DNA from: Streptomyces venezuelae
GTDB taxonomy: Bacteria; Actinomycetota; Actinomycetes; Streptomycetales; Streptomycetaceae
DNA: 64,000 nucleotides
Reading direction: 5' to 3'
NCBI RefSeq assembly: GCF_008642315.1
Contig: NZ_CP029192.1
Location: 496,001-560,000 of the forward strand
The notes beneath the pieces are model-generated. The model saw only the letters and a list, made by a program, of their open reading frames with translations, ran no database searches and was not told where the DNA came from. How positions within the stretch are numbered: position 1 is the first letter of the stretch; every line of letters starts with the position of its first letter. Below, in pieces: positions 43,730 through 51,647 of the stretch. A program made the translations under genes and the position numbers.

Positions 43730-44380
43730 ATGACTCATGATGATCTTTCCGGCAGAGGCGGGCAGCCGGTCCCCCTGGCGCCCTACCGACTCGTCTGGCT
43801 GGCCCTTTGGGCCGAAGCCACGCCTCAGGAGGAGGCGGAACTGACCGAACACCTTCGCACCGCACTCGCGCCGCACGGCACGGTGATCGTGCATGCTCGG
43901 GGGCCGTTCCACCGCACTCCCGAGATGTTGCACTACGAGATAGACCTCACGCCGGACGGCTCCGCGCCCGACTGCATGCGGGCTCTCGGCTTCACCCGGA
44001 ACGCCGACTCGACCTGGAACGACGAGTGGGAACGGCCGGTCAACGGCGGGGTATTCCTGCACCCTGCGGTGTACGGCGCCCTGGCCGGCGAGATGGAAGC
44101 GGCTGCCGCTCCACGCTTCAGAACGGGGGACGTCGTGCTCGTACGGGACTCCCCCGACACCCGACGGCTCGGTCTGGCCGGCGCCGAGGTGACTGTCGGC
44201 ACGCCGGAGTACGACTACGACACTGCCCCCGCCCGAAGAACGTGGTACTACTCCGTGCTCGTCGAGGGCCAGGACGAGTCGGAGAACGTCGACGAGACGG
44301 ACATGGAGCCGACCGGGCGGCACGAGCAGGTCTACGGCGAGCGCACGAGCGTCAGCACCAACGGCGTCCTGGCCAGCTGA
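43730..44380 (+). CDS. Hypothetical protein
   Basis: The 216-aa acidic protein contains VPLAPYRLVWLALWAEATPQ, HARGPFHRTPEMLHYEIDLT and FRTGDVVLVRDSPDTRRLGL. The last part looks like a small beta-barrel segment. It has no signal peptide or membrane helix. I do not recognise the family. It starts 85 bp after the MITE-like element and precedes the MerR gene on the same strand. Confidence 0.55.
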   Translation: MTHDDLSGRGGQPVPLAPYRLVWLALWAEATPQEEAELTEHLRTALAPHGTVIVHARGPFHRTPEMLHYEIDLTPDGSAPDCMRALGFTRNADSTWNDEWERPVNGGVFLHPAVYGALAGEMEAAAAPRFRTGDVVLVRDSPDTRRLGLAGAEVTVGTPEYDYDTAPARRTWYYSVLVEGQDESENVDETDMEPTGRHEQVYGERTSVSTNGVLAS

Positions 44381-44499
44381 TGTCATCGTCCGGCCGGGTG
44401 GACGAGCAGCAGCCCATGGGTGGTGGGGTTGCACCTTCCGTAGCGGCATGTGGTCCGGTGGACCCACGTCCCGATTCTTTTGAGGAAAGGCCTCGGCCC

Positions 44500-45420
44500 A
44501 TGCGTCCGTCCTTCATGCCACCCCGCGAGGTCAAGATCGGGGACGCGGCCGCCTTCGCCGGCACCACGCCACGAGCGATTCGCCACTACCACGAGATCGG
44601 CCTGCTCCCCGAGCCCGAGCGGGGTGGCGACGGCCGTCGGCGCTACGGCTACGAGGACATGATCCGCCTGCTGTGGATTCGCAAGATGGCCGACGCCGGG
44701 ATCGCCCTGGACGACATCCGCGACGCCTTCACCACCGGCACGGCTTCCGCTGGTGCGGACTGCGAAGACGGTGTCGCGGGTGTCCTGGAGCAGTTGGAGG
44801 CAACTCTCGCCGAGCAGGAGGCACAATTGCGACGGCAACGGACCGCCGTGCGGCGGATGCGCGCCGAGGGCACCCGGATGGGCCTGCTCTCCGACTTTGT
44901 CACCGAACGCCTCAAGGACCTGCCCGAGGGTTCCCTGCACCAGGCTGACCTGGACAGTCTCCTGGTCACGGAGCGGGTCTTCGGCCCGCTCGGCGCGGCC
45001 GTCCAGGCCACTCGCTTCGTCGTCCTGGCCACGCATCCCGCTCTGCGGGAGGAGTCCGACCGCATCGAGGCCGCCGAGGAGGCACTCGACGACGGCATCG
45101 CCGTCGATGATCCACGGGTGGCCCAAGTGGCCGTCGAACGGCACGCCTTCGAGAACTCCCTGCATGCCGTCATCGAGAAGTCCGGCCTTGACAAGGACGA
45201 CGATGCCCTCTTCGACGCCTGGGACGCGTTGCATCCTGCCACTGAGAATGATGATGCGGATGAGGGCGTCGGCCACGCCGACGTCAAATCTCGCCGACGG
45301 GATGCTGATTCCATGAGCGCCTTCGAGGCCACGGGCAAGATGCCCTACGACTTCTCCGCGGCCCGCCTGCGCTGCATGGAACTGGCCGAAGAACTGTCCG
45401 CCCAGGACTCACTGCTGTGA
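44500..45420 (+). CDS. MerR-family transcriptional regulator
   Basis: The 306-aa protein has a canonical MerR domain (VKIGDAAAFAGTTPRAIRHY, then HEIGLLPEPERGGDGRRRYG and YEDMIRLLWIRKMADAGIAL), a long dimerisation helix (LEQLEATLAEQEAQLRRQRT) and a helical C-terminal effector domain without the metal-binding Cys cluster. It probably senses an organic ligand. GAGGAAAGG precedes ATG 44500. The stop nearly overlaps the next gene. It is the only MerR gene in the window, but it lies too far from the MerR-type operator at 2495 to be linked by position. Confidence 0.88.
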   Translation: MRPSFMPPREVKIGDAAAFAGTTPRAIRHYHEIGLLPEPERGGDGRRRYGYEDMIRLLWIRKMADAGIALDDIRDAFTTGTASAGADCEDGVAGVLEQLEATLAEQEAQLRRQRTAVRRMRAEGTRMGLLSDFVTERLKDLPEGSLHQADLDSLLVTERVFGPLGAAVQATRFVVLATHPALREESDRIEAAEEALDDGIAVDDPRVAQVAVERHAFENSLHAVIEKSGLDKDDDALFDAWDALHPATENDDADEGVGHADVKSRRRDADSMSAFEATGKMPYDFSAARLRCMELAEELSAQDSLL

Positions 45421-45422
45421 AC

Positions 45423-45935
45423 ATGGGGATCCCTGGTTTCGAGCCGTCCTTCCGGATCGGGGTCGACTCGATTCGGCAGGCGCACGGAGCACGCTTGGCG
45501 CGGCTCGCCGGCAGGCGGTTGACAGGATTCGCGCTGGTGCGGTTCGCCGAGGACGGGGAATGGTTCGCCGACTGCCCGGTGGTGTTGGACTTCGACGGTA
45601 TCCAGGTGGAGGTCTGCCACTGGAAGCTCGACGAACTCTCGATCGGCTGGGACACGATCGACACCGCGGCGCCCATCATTGGGTGGGAGTGCTTCGAGCT
45701 CACGCCCCAGTGGTCTCACAGCGGTGAACACCTCGAACCGTTCGTCGGTCAGGAGTTGTGCGAAGTCACGCTCCGCACATGGCAGCCAACTGACCGTGGC
45801 CTGGCGGCAGGAGCCGTGGCAGTGGAGTTTGTCTTCGCCAGCGGCTGCCTGCGGATCGTCAACGGCCTCGACGAGAACCGCATCGAGGTGGGCGCGGCCA
45901 GCCGGGGCGACGTCCGACACAGGCTGGGCCGCTGA
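45423..45935 (+). CDS. Hypothetical protein in an operon with MerR
   Basis: The 170-aa product (MGIPGFEPSFRIGVDSIRQA, LTGFALVRFAEDGEWFADCP, VVLDFDGIQVEVCHWKLDEL) looks like a compact mixed fold. I know the pattern from unnamed Streptomyces proteins but no function. It starts 2 bp after the MerR stop (ATG 45423; a GTG at 45417 overlaps the stop), so it is co-translated with the regulator. A hairpin at 46013-46043 may end the transcript. Confidence 0.65.
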   Translation: MGIPGFEPSFRIGVDSIRQAHGARLARLAGRRLTGFALVRFAEDGEWFADCPVVLDFDGIQVEVCHWKLDELSIGWDTIDTAAPIIGWECFELTPQWSHSGEHLEPFVGQELCEVTLRTWQPTDRGLAAGAVAVEFVFASGCLRIVNGLDENRIEVGAASRGDVRHRLGR

Positions 45936-46012
45936 GGGTTGACGAGACGGCGAATGGCCGACCTCGACCCGGGCGAGGTCAAGACCGCGGCGGTGGGAGC
46001 ACTCACGGTGAA

Positions 46013-46043
46013 GTCCTCGGCCGCTGGTGTGGCGGCCGAGGAC
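46013..46043. terminator. Terminator-like hairpin
   Basis: GTCCTCGGCCGC (46013-46024) pairs perfectly with GCGGCCGAGGAC (46032-46043) around a 7-nt loop. It follows the gene ending at 45935 and lies beyond the 3' end of the minus-strand small peptide gene, so it can act from both sides. Confidence 0.65.
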
Positions 46044-46168
46044 TCCGACCGGGGCTGATTACGGCCGGTCGGGGGCGGCGATTCCCAGGAGCGTCCGGTG
46101 CCCGGCGTGGACGTGCTGTACTGCACTTCCGCCGTCGGGCAGATCGTCCACCGCGCATTCACGCCGAC

Positions 46169-46267
46169 TCAGCGTCTTTTGCGGGCCCTGATCACGAGCA
46201 GTACGGTCACTGGGCCGACAACGAGCCCCATAACCGCACCGACCAGAACAGCGGTGAGTGCGCTCAT
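46169..46267 (-). CDS. 32-residue membrane peptide gene downstream of the Rhs gene
   Basis: The frame starts at ATG 46267 (MSALTAVLVGAVMGLVVG), stays hydrophobic for about 27 residues and ends in the basic tail RARKRR before TGA. That is a single transmembrane helix with a cytosolic basic end. GGAGG lies 7 bp before the ATG. It begins 28 bp after the Rhs stop on the same strand, so the two are probably co-transcribed. Its size and place suit an immunity peptide against the membrane-active Rhs tail, but that is inference. It is well below normal gene-calling length. Confidence 0.65.
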   Translation of the reverse strand: MSALTAVLVGAVMGLVVGPVTVLLVIRARKRR

Positions 46268-46295
46268 TCTCGGCCTCCGCCTTCCTTCTATCAGG

Positions 46296-49200
46296 CTATT
46301 TCAGCAGCTGGTTCAGAGTTGATGTGACGACCCCTCCGGCCGCACCGGCGGAGCCGCCTGCGGCAGCTCCCACAGCGCATCCCCCCAGCGCACCCACGGT
46401 TGTTCCGCCGGGCCCTGCCGCCGATCCGACGATCCCGGCCGTAACCGCTCCACCGACACACCCGGTTACGGCACCACCGATCGTGCCGATCAGCGTGTCG
46501 ATGCCGAGGTCCTTGAAGCTGAAGAGACCGGTCGGGTCAATGCGGTTGACGGGGTCCCCCTCGGCGTAGAGGTAGGGGTTCTTCTCCTGCCCGGAGGGGT
46601 CACGCTGGGTGAAGCGCCCAATGTTGGGGTCGTAATAGCGGGCCGCGAAGTGATACAGGCCCGTCGGGTCCTGGTAGCCGCCTGCGAACCGGTAAGGCTG
46701 CGTGGCCTTCTCCGAGGTGGTCGACCGCTGCACGCCGCGCGGGCTGTAGGAGTAGGAGTTGACCTTCTCGCCCGTCTCGTCCGTGACCGCGACGACGGAA
46801 CCGAGCGCGTCGGTGAGGTAGAAGTACGTCTTCCCGTCCCGGGTCATGGAGTTCAACGTGCCCCCAGGCTCCCGGTTGAAGCCCGTGTCCGCACCGGCAG
46901 TTGAAGTCGCCGACAGGCCGAACGGACCGTTGTGGAAGTAGGTGTCGCCCAGCTTGACGCGCTCACTCTGGTCGGTGGAACCGTAGCGGCCTTCGTAGGT
47001 GGCACCGCCCACCGTGAGCGAGGTCAGCTGACTGTGATCCGACCACTGCTCGCCCGTTCGGGTGCCCTCCGGCGTGGACGCGCCTGCGGTCTCGTGGCCT
47101 TCGGCGTCGTAGGACCAGTTCGTCGAGGTGCCGTTCTTGGCGGTGATCTGCTGGGCGTCGTTGATGGTGTACGTCGTGCCGCGCGGGCAGCCTTCGGCGG
47201 TGCCCTGGCTGGTGAGGTTGCCGGCCAGGTCGTAGCAGTACTGCCAGGACTCGTTGAGGGTGGAGCCCTTCTTCTCGGCGGCGTAGGAGAAGCGGCCTGC
47301 GCCGTCGTAGGTGTAGTTGGTCTTCATGCCGGTCACGGCGTCTGTTGTGGTGCGGATTTTGTCGCCGTCGGTCTTGCCGTCGGTGCCGTAGCCGTAGGTG
47401 TAGGTGAGGTCGACCAGGGTGCCCTTGGCGGAGGTCGCCTTGATGTTCTTGGGGCGGCTGGAGTTGTCGACGTCGACCTTCTGGACGGTACCGCCGGGGT
47501 AGGTGGTCTGGGTGCGGACGTCGTTGTTGTTGTACGTGTACGTGGTGGTCTTGCCCTGCGGGTCCTTGAACTCCTTGAGTTTGTTGACCTCGTTCCACGT
47601 GTAGTCGGTGGTGCCGGCCGGGTCCTTGTAGTAGTCGACGTTACCTGCGGGCGTGTAGGCGAGCAGGGTCTGGGAACCGTCCTGGAGGGTGCGGATCGTC
47701 TCACGCTGGAGCGGGTCGAACTCGTACTTCACGGTGCCGGTGGAGTCGTCGCGCTGGCGGAGGTTGCCGTCGCCGTCGTAGTGGTAGCGGACCGTGTCGT
47801 TGGTGGTGGAGACGGTCTTGATGCGGTCCAGGTGGTCGTAGGTGAAGACCTTCTTGATGCCGCGGCCGTCGGTGAGGGTCTCGGTGCGGCCCAACGCGTC
47901 GTAGGTGTAAGTGGTTTCACCCAGCGGCTTGGGCGGGGTCACCTTCACCAGGTTGCCCTTGTCGTCGTACCTGAAGGACGTCTTCACCGTCTTCGTGGAC
48001 GACATCTTCGTCTGGGCCGTGCACCGTTGGCCCTCGAAGCCGCCGCAGTCGGGGCTGGCGGGGTTGTAGGTGTACGAGACGTTGCCGCCGCCGGTGCCGG
48101 ACTGCGCCACCGACTTGGTGTTGCCGGCCGTGTCGTAGGTGAAGGACGTCTTCTCGCCGTCGGCGTTGGTGGAATCCTTGGGCTTGTCGCCGCCGGCAAT
48201 TGTCTGCCAGCTGGTCGTCGACTTTCCGCCGGTGGGCGACTTCACCGTCTCCAGGTTGTTGCGGGTGTTGAATCCGTAGTCGGACACGTTGCCGGGCGTG
48301 GTGCCGGTACCCATCGCGTCCGTGGCCGTGTCCACATTGTGGTTCGCGTCGTACTTCGTGGACCGCTTGTGGTCCAACGCATCGGTGACCTTTTCGACTT
48401 CACCGTCACCATCGTGCTCATAGCGTGTCACGTGTTCTTCGGGGTCGGTGACCTTCGTCGTTCCGGCGGCCGTGGGCGAGGTGGTGTCGTATTGGTAGGT
48501 CCATGTCGGGCCGGTGTGGCCGGAGCCGTTGAAGTCGGTGGCGCGCAGCATGGAGGTGACGCGGTTGGCGCTGTCGTAGGTGAAGACGGTGACGCGGCCC
48601 TCGGCGGTGGTGATTTTCTCCAGGCGGCGGGAGGAGTCGTAGCCGAAGGTGGTGGTCTTGCCTTCGGCGTCGGTGGTTTTGTGCAGGTTGCCGTCCGGGT
48701 CGAGGTCGAAGACGGCCGTGCGACCGGAGTTGTCCTTCGCCTGCCACTGTGAGGCGTCGGTCTTGACCAGGTCGATCCAGCGGCCCGAGCGGGTCTCGGT
48801 CAGCTTGAAGCCCTTGTGCTCGCTGCCCTCGTCGTGCTGGGTGACGGTGATGGTGCCCTTGTTCTTGTCTGTGACCTTGGTCAGGGTGCCGTGCTCGTTG
48901 TAGGTGTCCTTGGTGTGCGACTTCCAGTTGGTGACCGTGTAGGTGCCGTCGGCGTTCTTCTTCAGCTCCTTGGAGTAGCCCTTGGGCGTGGTGTAGGAGC
49001 CGTCGGCGGCCTTCTTGAAGCGCAGGGTGTCGCCGGAGGCGTCGTAGAGGACGACCTCGTCGTCGAGGGGCTGCAGGTAGCGCTCGTACTGCTGCCACCA
49101 TCGCTGGGAGACCTTGCCCCACGGCGCGTCCAGAGAGTTGTAGGTGCGCGCCAGGGTCAGTTCCTGACCGACGCCGGCGATGGAGAAGTCAGTCGCGGTC

Positions 49201-49634
49201 AGCATCAGGTTGCCGGTGGAGTAGTCGATTCGGGCGGTCAGCGCGTCCGTGATCGCGAAGTTGCTGATCCGGTGCCACGGCACATCGCCCTGACCTTCGG
49301 GGACGTAGGTGTCGGCAGTCGCCCGGGCGGCGCGCGCGGTCGCGGCCTCGCCACTTGCGGCGCGCTTCTTCTGCTGGGCGCGCCAGGCTGCGACCTCGCT
49401 CGATGGGCTGCGTTCGGCCTGCGGTGCGCCGGGCTTGTTCGCGCCGACCTTCACGGCGGGCATCGTGAAGGTCGGCGCGTCCTTGCCCCAGGCCGAGCCC
49501 GGGTCGTCGGCGGCGGAGGCGCCCGCGGCCGGCAGCAGGGACAGGGTCAGGGCGCCGGTGGTCAGGGCTGCTGCCGTGGCGAGGCTCGTTCTCTTTCGGG
49601 CACGCGAAACACGCGCACCAATGGTGCGTTGCAT
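46296..49634 (-). CDS. Secreted Rhs/YD-repeat protein with a glycine-zipper C-terminal tail
   Basis: The 1112-aa protein has a signal peptide (to about residue 42, ASAAD), a conserved pretoxin-like entry (VPWHRISNFAITDALTARID, GQELTLARTYNSLD) and many YD repeats (GYDSSRRLEKITTAEGRV type). It ends with the Rhs core FAARYYDPNIGRFTQRDPSG and NRIDPTGL. The last 75 residues (46299-46523) are unusual: two Gly/Ala-rich hydrophobic segments (LIGTIGGAVTGCVGGAVTAG and GALGGCAVGAAAGGSAGAAG), each with one Cys, resembling glycine-zipper bacteriocins. Rhs proteins normally carry a variable toxin in this position. The next gene is a 32-residue membrane peptide. Confidence 0.9.
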   Translation of the reverse strand: MQRTIGARVSRARKRTSLATAAALTTGALTLSLLPAAGASAADDPGSAWGKDAPTFTMPAVKVGANKPGAPQAERSPSSEVAAWRAQQKKRAASGEAATARAARATADTYVPEGQGDVPWHRISNFAITDALTARIDYSTGNLMLTATDFSIAGVGQELTLARTYNSLDAPWGKVSQRWWQQYERYLQPLDDEVVLYDASGDTLRFKKAADGSYTTPKGYSKELKKNADGTYTVTNWKSHTKDTYNEHGTLTKVTDKNKGTITVTQHDEGSEHKGFKLTETRSGRWIDLVKTDASQWQAKDNSGRTAVFDLDPDGNLHKTTDAEGKTTTFGYDSSRRLEKITTAEGRVTVFTYDSANRVTSMLRATDFNGSGHTGPTWTYQYDTTSPTAAGTTKVTDPEEHVTRYEHDGDGEVEKVTDALDHKRSTKYDANHNVDTATDAMGTGTTPGNVSDYGFNTRNNLETVKSPTGGKSTTSWQTIAGGDKPKDSTNADGEKTSFTYDTAGNTKSVAQSGTGGGNVSYTYNPASPDCGGFEGQRCTAQTKMSSTKTVKTSFRYDDKGNLVKVTPPKPLGETTYTYDALGRTETLTDGRGIKKVFTYDHLDRIKTVSTTNDTVRYHYDGDGNLRQRDDSTGTVKYEFDPLQRETIRTLQDGSQTLLAYTPAGNVDYYKDPAGTTDYTWNEVNKLKEFKDPQGKTTTYTYNNNDVRTQTTYPGGTVQKVDVDNSSRPKNIKATSAKGTLVDLTYTYGYGTDGKTDGDKIRTTTDAVTGMKTNYTYDGAGRFSYAAEKKGSTLNESWQYCYDLAGNLTSQGTAEGCPRGTTYTINDAQQITAKNGTSTNWSYDAEGHETAGASTPEGTRTGEQWSDHSQLTSLTVGGATYEGRYGSTDQSERVKLGDTYFHNGPFGLSATSTAGADTGFNREPGGTLNSMTRDGKTYFYLTDALGSVVAVTDETGEKVNSYSYSPRGVQRSTTSEKATQPYRFAGGYQDPTGLYHFAARYYDPNIGRFTQRDPSGQEKNPYLYAEGDPVNRIDPTGLFSFKDLGIDTLIGTIGGAVTGCVGGAVTAGIVGSAAGPGGTTVGALGGCAVGAAAGGSAGAAGGVVTSTLNQLLK

Positions 49635-49965
49635 CAAGGCTTCCCCCCACAGGAAGACATATCTCGCAGACCCCAGCGGTCACGAGGCGCACACAAGTTG
49701 CCACACGATCCCCACAGGTCGCGGTGCGCTTCCCCCGAACATCCGTACTACACCGGATGGAACTAGCCCCTCCCGTCAGCGGCGAAAACGGCAGTAAAAG
49801 CCGCAGAATTCGTTCAGTTCACGTCGCCGTTGCGCTATACGCATACAGGAACATCCACAATGTGGCCGGATAACTGCGGTCCGTTCTCGGCCATGTCCAC
49901 GGTCAGGTGCCGCCCAGGGAGGGCCCCGGGCGGCGGCGCGGTTCAGTTCGCGAGGTGACCAACGC
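49635..49965. other. Intergenic region upstream of the Rhs gene
   Basis: No gene seen. It should contain the Rhs promoter, but I find no clear -35/-10 pair or operator. Its base composition is somewhat less GC-rich around 49800-49880 than the neighbouring genes. Confidence 0.4.
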
Positions 49966-50835
49966 CTACTGCTTCATCGACGAGCTGTGGCGCTGTGCAT
50001 TCTTCAGGTAGCGGTCCCGGGCGTCGCCGATCCGTTGGAAACGTTCCGCGTGATCCTTGATCGTCTGGCGTTGCAGGGCGGCGTCAGCGCGCCACCACAC
50101 GGGTACGACGTGTGCCTTGAGCTTGCATTCGACGTCGTCCTGGGCTGTGGCGGTCTCTGCGTGGGTGGGGTGTTCTCCCGTCCACCGGGGATCGTCGTTC
50201 GGAGCCATCGGATCGACGTAGTCATGGCCGCGGCTCCGCATGCAGGCCCGCCATGCGGCGAACACTTTCCGGACGGCAGGTGCTTGCTGGGACTTCTTGT
50301 ATGCGGTCAGGGACGCTTCGTTCACCAGGTCGGAGTTCACCTTCGGTACATCGCGCATCAGCTCTTGCTGGGCGCGCGCCGCGCAGCCCGATTGACCGTC
50401 GGCACCGTAGGCGGCCTTGTTCTGCTGTGCCGTGAGGCCTGCGTCCCGTCGTCCCATCAGCTGTTCTGCGGCCGCAGAAGCCCGGTCGGGGATGGGGCGG
50501 TAGCCGTAACGTGCCGCCACTGCAGGTTCGGCCAGGCCGTATCGGCCGCGGTTCGGCCATGTTTTCGTTGCCGGGTGCGGGACTTCAGGCCAGTCGAGTC
50601 CCTGACGCGCCATACATGAAGTGGTCAACTTCTCCTGCGCCGTGGCGACAAGGGCAGCATTGCGGCCGTCCAACTGGTAGGCGTCGAGGGGCAGGACGAG
50701 GGCGCGGACCTCCCGGCCGGGCGCGGGCGGCGGGCCCGATGGGCGGGCGCCGTCGCTCGCCGGGGGGCCGGCACAGCCCACGGCGAGCAGCAGCGTGCAG
50801 ACAGCTGCGGTCGCCATACGCTTGTGCATGGTCAT
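49966..50835 (-). CDS. Lipoprotein, hypothetical
   Basis: The 289-aa precursor begins MTMHKRMATAAVCTLLLAVG with a lipobox ending at Cys21, so it should be lipid-anchored on the outer face of the membrane. The mature part has several Cys residues (TTSCMARQGLDW, QSGCAARAQQEL, AWRACMRSRGHDY) set in helices. The layout is common in Streptomyces surface lipoproteins of unknown role. GGGAG precedes the ATG at 50835. It lies upstream of, and on the same strand as, the Rhs gene but 331 bp away. Confidence 0.75.
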   Translation of the reverse strand: MTMHKRMATAAVCTLLLAVGCAGPPASDGARPSGPPPAPGREVRALVLPLDAYQLDGRNAALVATAQEKLTTSCMARQGLDWPEVPHPATKTWPNRGRYGLAEPAVAARYGYRPIPDRASAAAEQLMGRRDAGLTAQQNKAAYGADGQSGCAARAQQELMRDVPKVNSDLVNEASLTAYKKSQQAPAVRKVFAAWRACMRSRGHDYVDPMAPNDDPRWTGEHPTHAETATAQDDVECKLKAHVVPVWWRADAALQRQTIKDHAERFQRIGDARDRYLKNAQRHSSSMKQ

Positions 50836-50931
50836 CAGCTCCCGTTGAGGCGGGGGCGGCAGATGGTGCCGTGCCCCCGGCGAACGTGTGGGTTCACCTC
50901 GTGCGGTGCGGTCGCGCAGTCGGCTCTGGGG

Positions 50932-51375
50932 TCAGGGGCACGACTTGTACAGCGAGCTCGTCTTGTACTTCACGCGGGTGTCCTTCAGATCGCTCGACCA
51001 TGTCCAGGGGTGGAAGGTCCAGTTGGATCCGCGGTTGTAGTAGTTCGTCCACAGCGTCCAGTAGCAGCCCCGGGTGAGGTTCTTCACCGAGCGGAGGTTG
51101 TCGTTGACTTTGTGCCCGTTGTTGTACTTGTTGTCGGACAGCTTCATGTCCGACTTGCAGAACGCCTTGTATCCGCCTGTGTAGCGTCCGTACTCGTACG
51201 TGTGCAGTGGATTCGGGCAGGCCGCCGCGGTCGATCCCGCAGCGCTGTCCGCGACGGACGCGGGCTGCGGGCCCCTCGGCGTGGTGTGGGCCTGTGCGGT
51301 GGGCGCGGCCAAGGCGAGGCCGGCGCCCAGGGCTACCGCGGCGGTGGCCAGAGAGAGACTCTTGCGTGGATTCAT
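50932..51375 (-). CDS. Small secreted Cys-containing protein (I36-like?)
   Basis: The 147-aa precursor starts MNPRKSLSLATAAVALGAGL with a signal peptide ending near AQAHT. The mature part carries four Cys (ACPNPLHTY, AFCKSDMKLSDNKYNN, RGCYWTLWTNYYNRG, SSLYKSCP) and many Trp/Tyr/Asn. It looks like a disulfide-stabilised beta domain similar to I36-type inhibitors, but the match is loose. AAAGGAAG precedes ATG 51375. Confidence 0.6.
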   Translation of the reverse strand: MNPRKSLSLATAAVALGAGLALAAPTAQAHTTPRGPQPASVADSAAGSTAAACPNPLHTYEYGRYTGGYKAFCKSDMKLSDNKYNNGHKVNDNLRSVKNLTRGCYWTLWTNYYNRGSNWTFHPWTWSSDLKDTRVKYKTSSLYKSCP

Positions 51376-51647
51376 GGACTGACTTCCTTTCGTGACTCTT
51401 GGCCCGGGGCCGGACTCGTGCTGCGGGCGGTTGTGCCCCGGTGCGGTCAGCAACTTAGGACGTTCACAGCCGAGGAGCGTCAACCGGGCGGTGCAGTCTG
51501 GTGTCAACTCTCGCGGTACAGCCGAGAACGGCTGCAACCCCCGACGTACCTCCACGGCAACCCACTCGCGGTGTCCCTGACCGGCGGCAACCGCAACGAC
51601 GTCCGGAGCTGTCCCGCAACGCACACGGGCGCTCAAGAGCCGCGCAG

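Noticed and set aside
45953..46057. 34-codon frame starting MADLDPGEVKTAAV
   Set aside because: It has no Shine-Dalgarno, and its middle is the terminator-like hairpin at 46013-46043, so it is unlikely to be translated.
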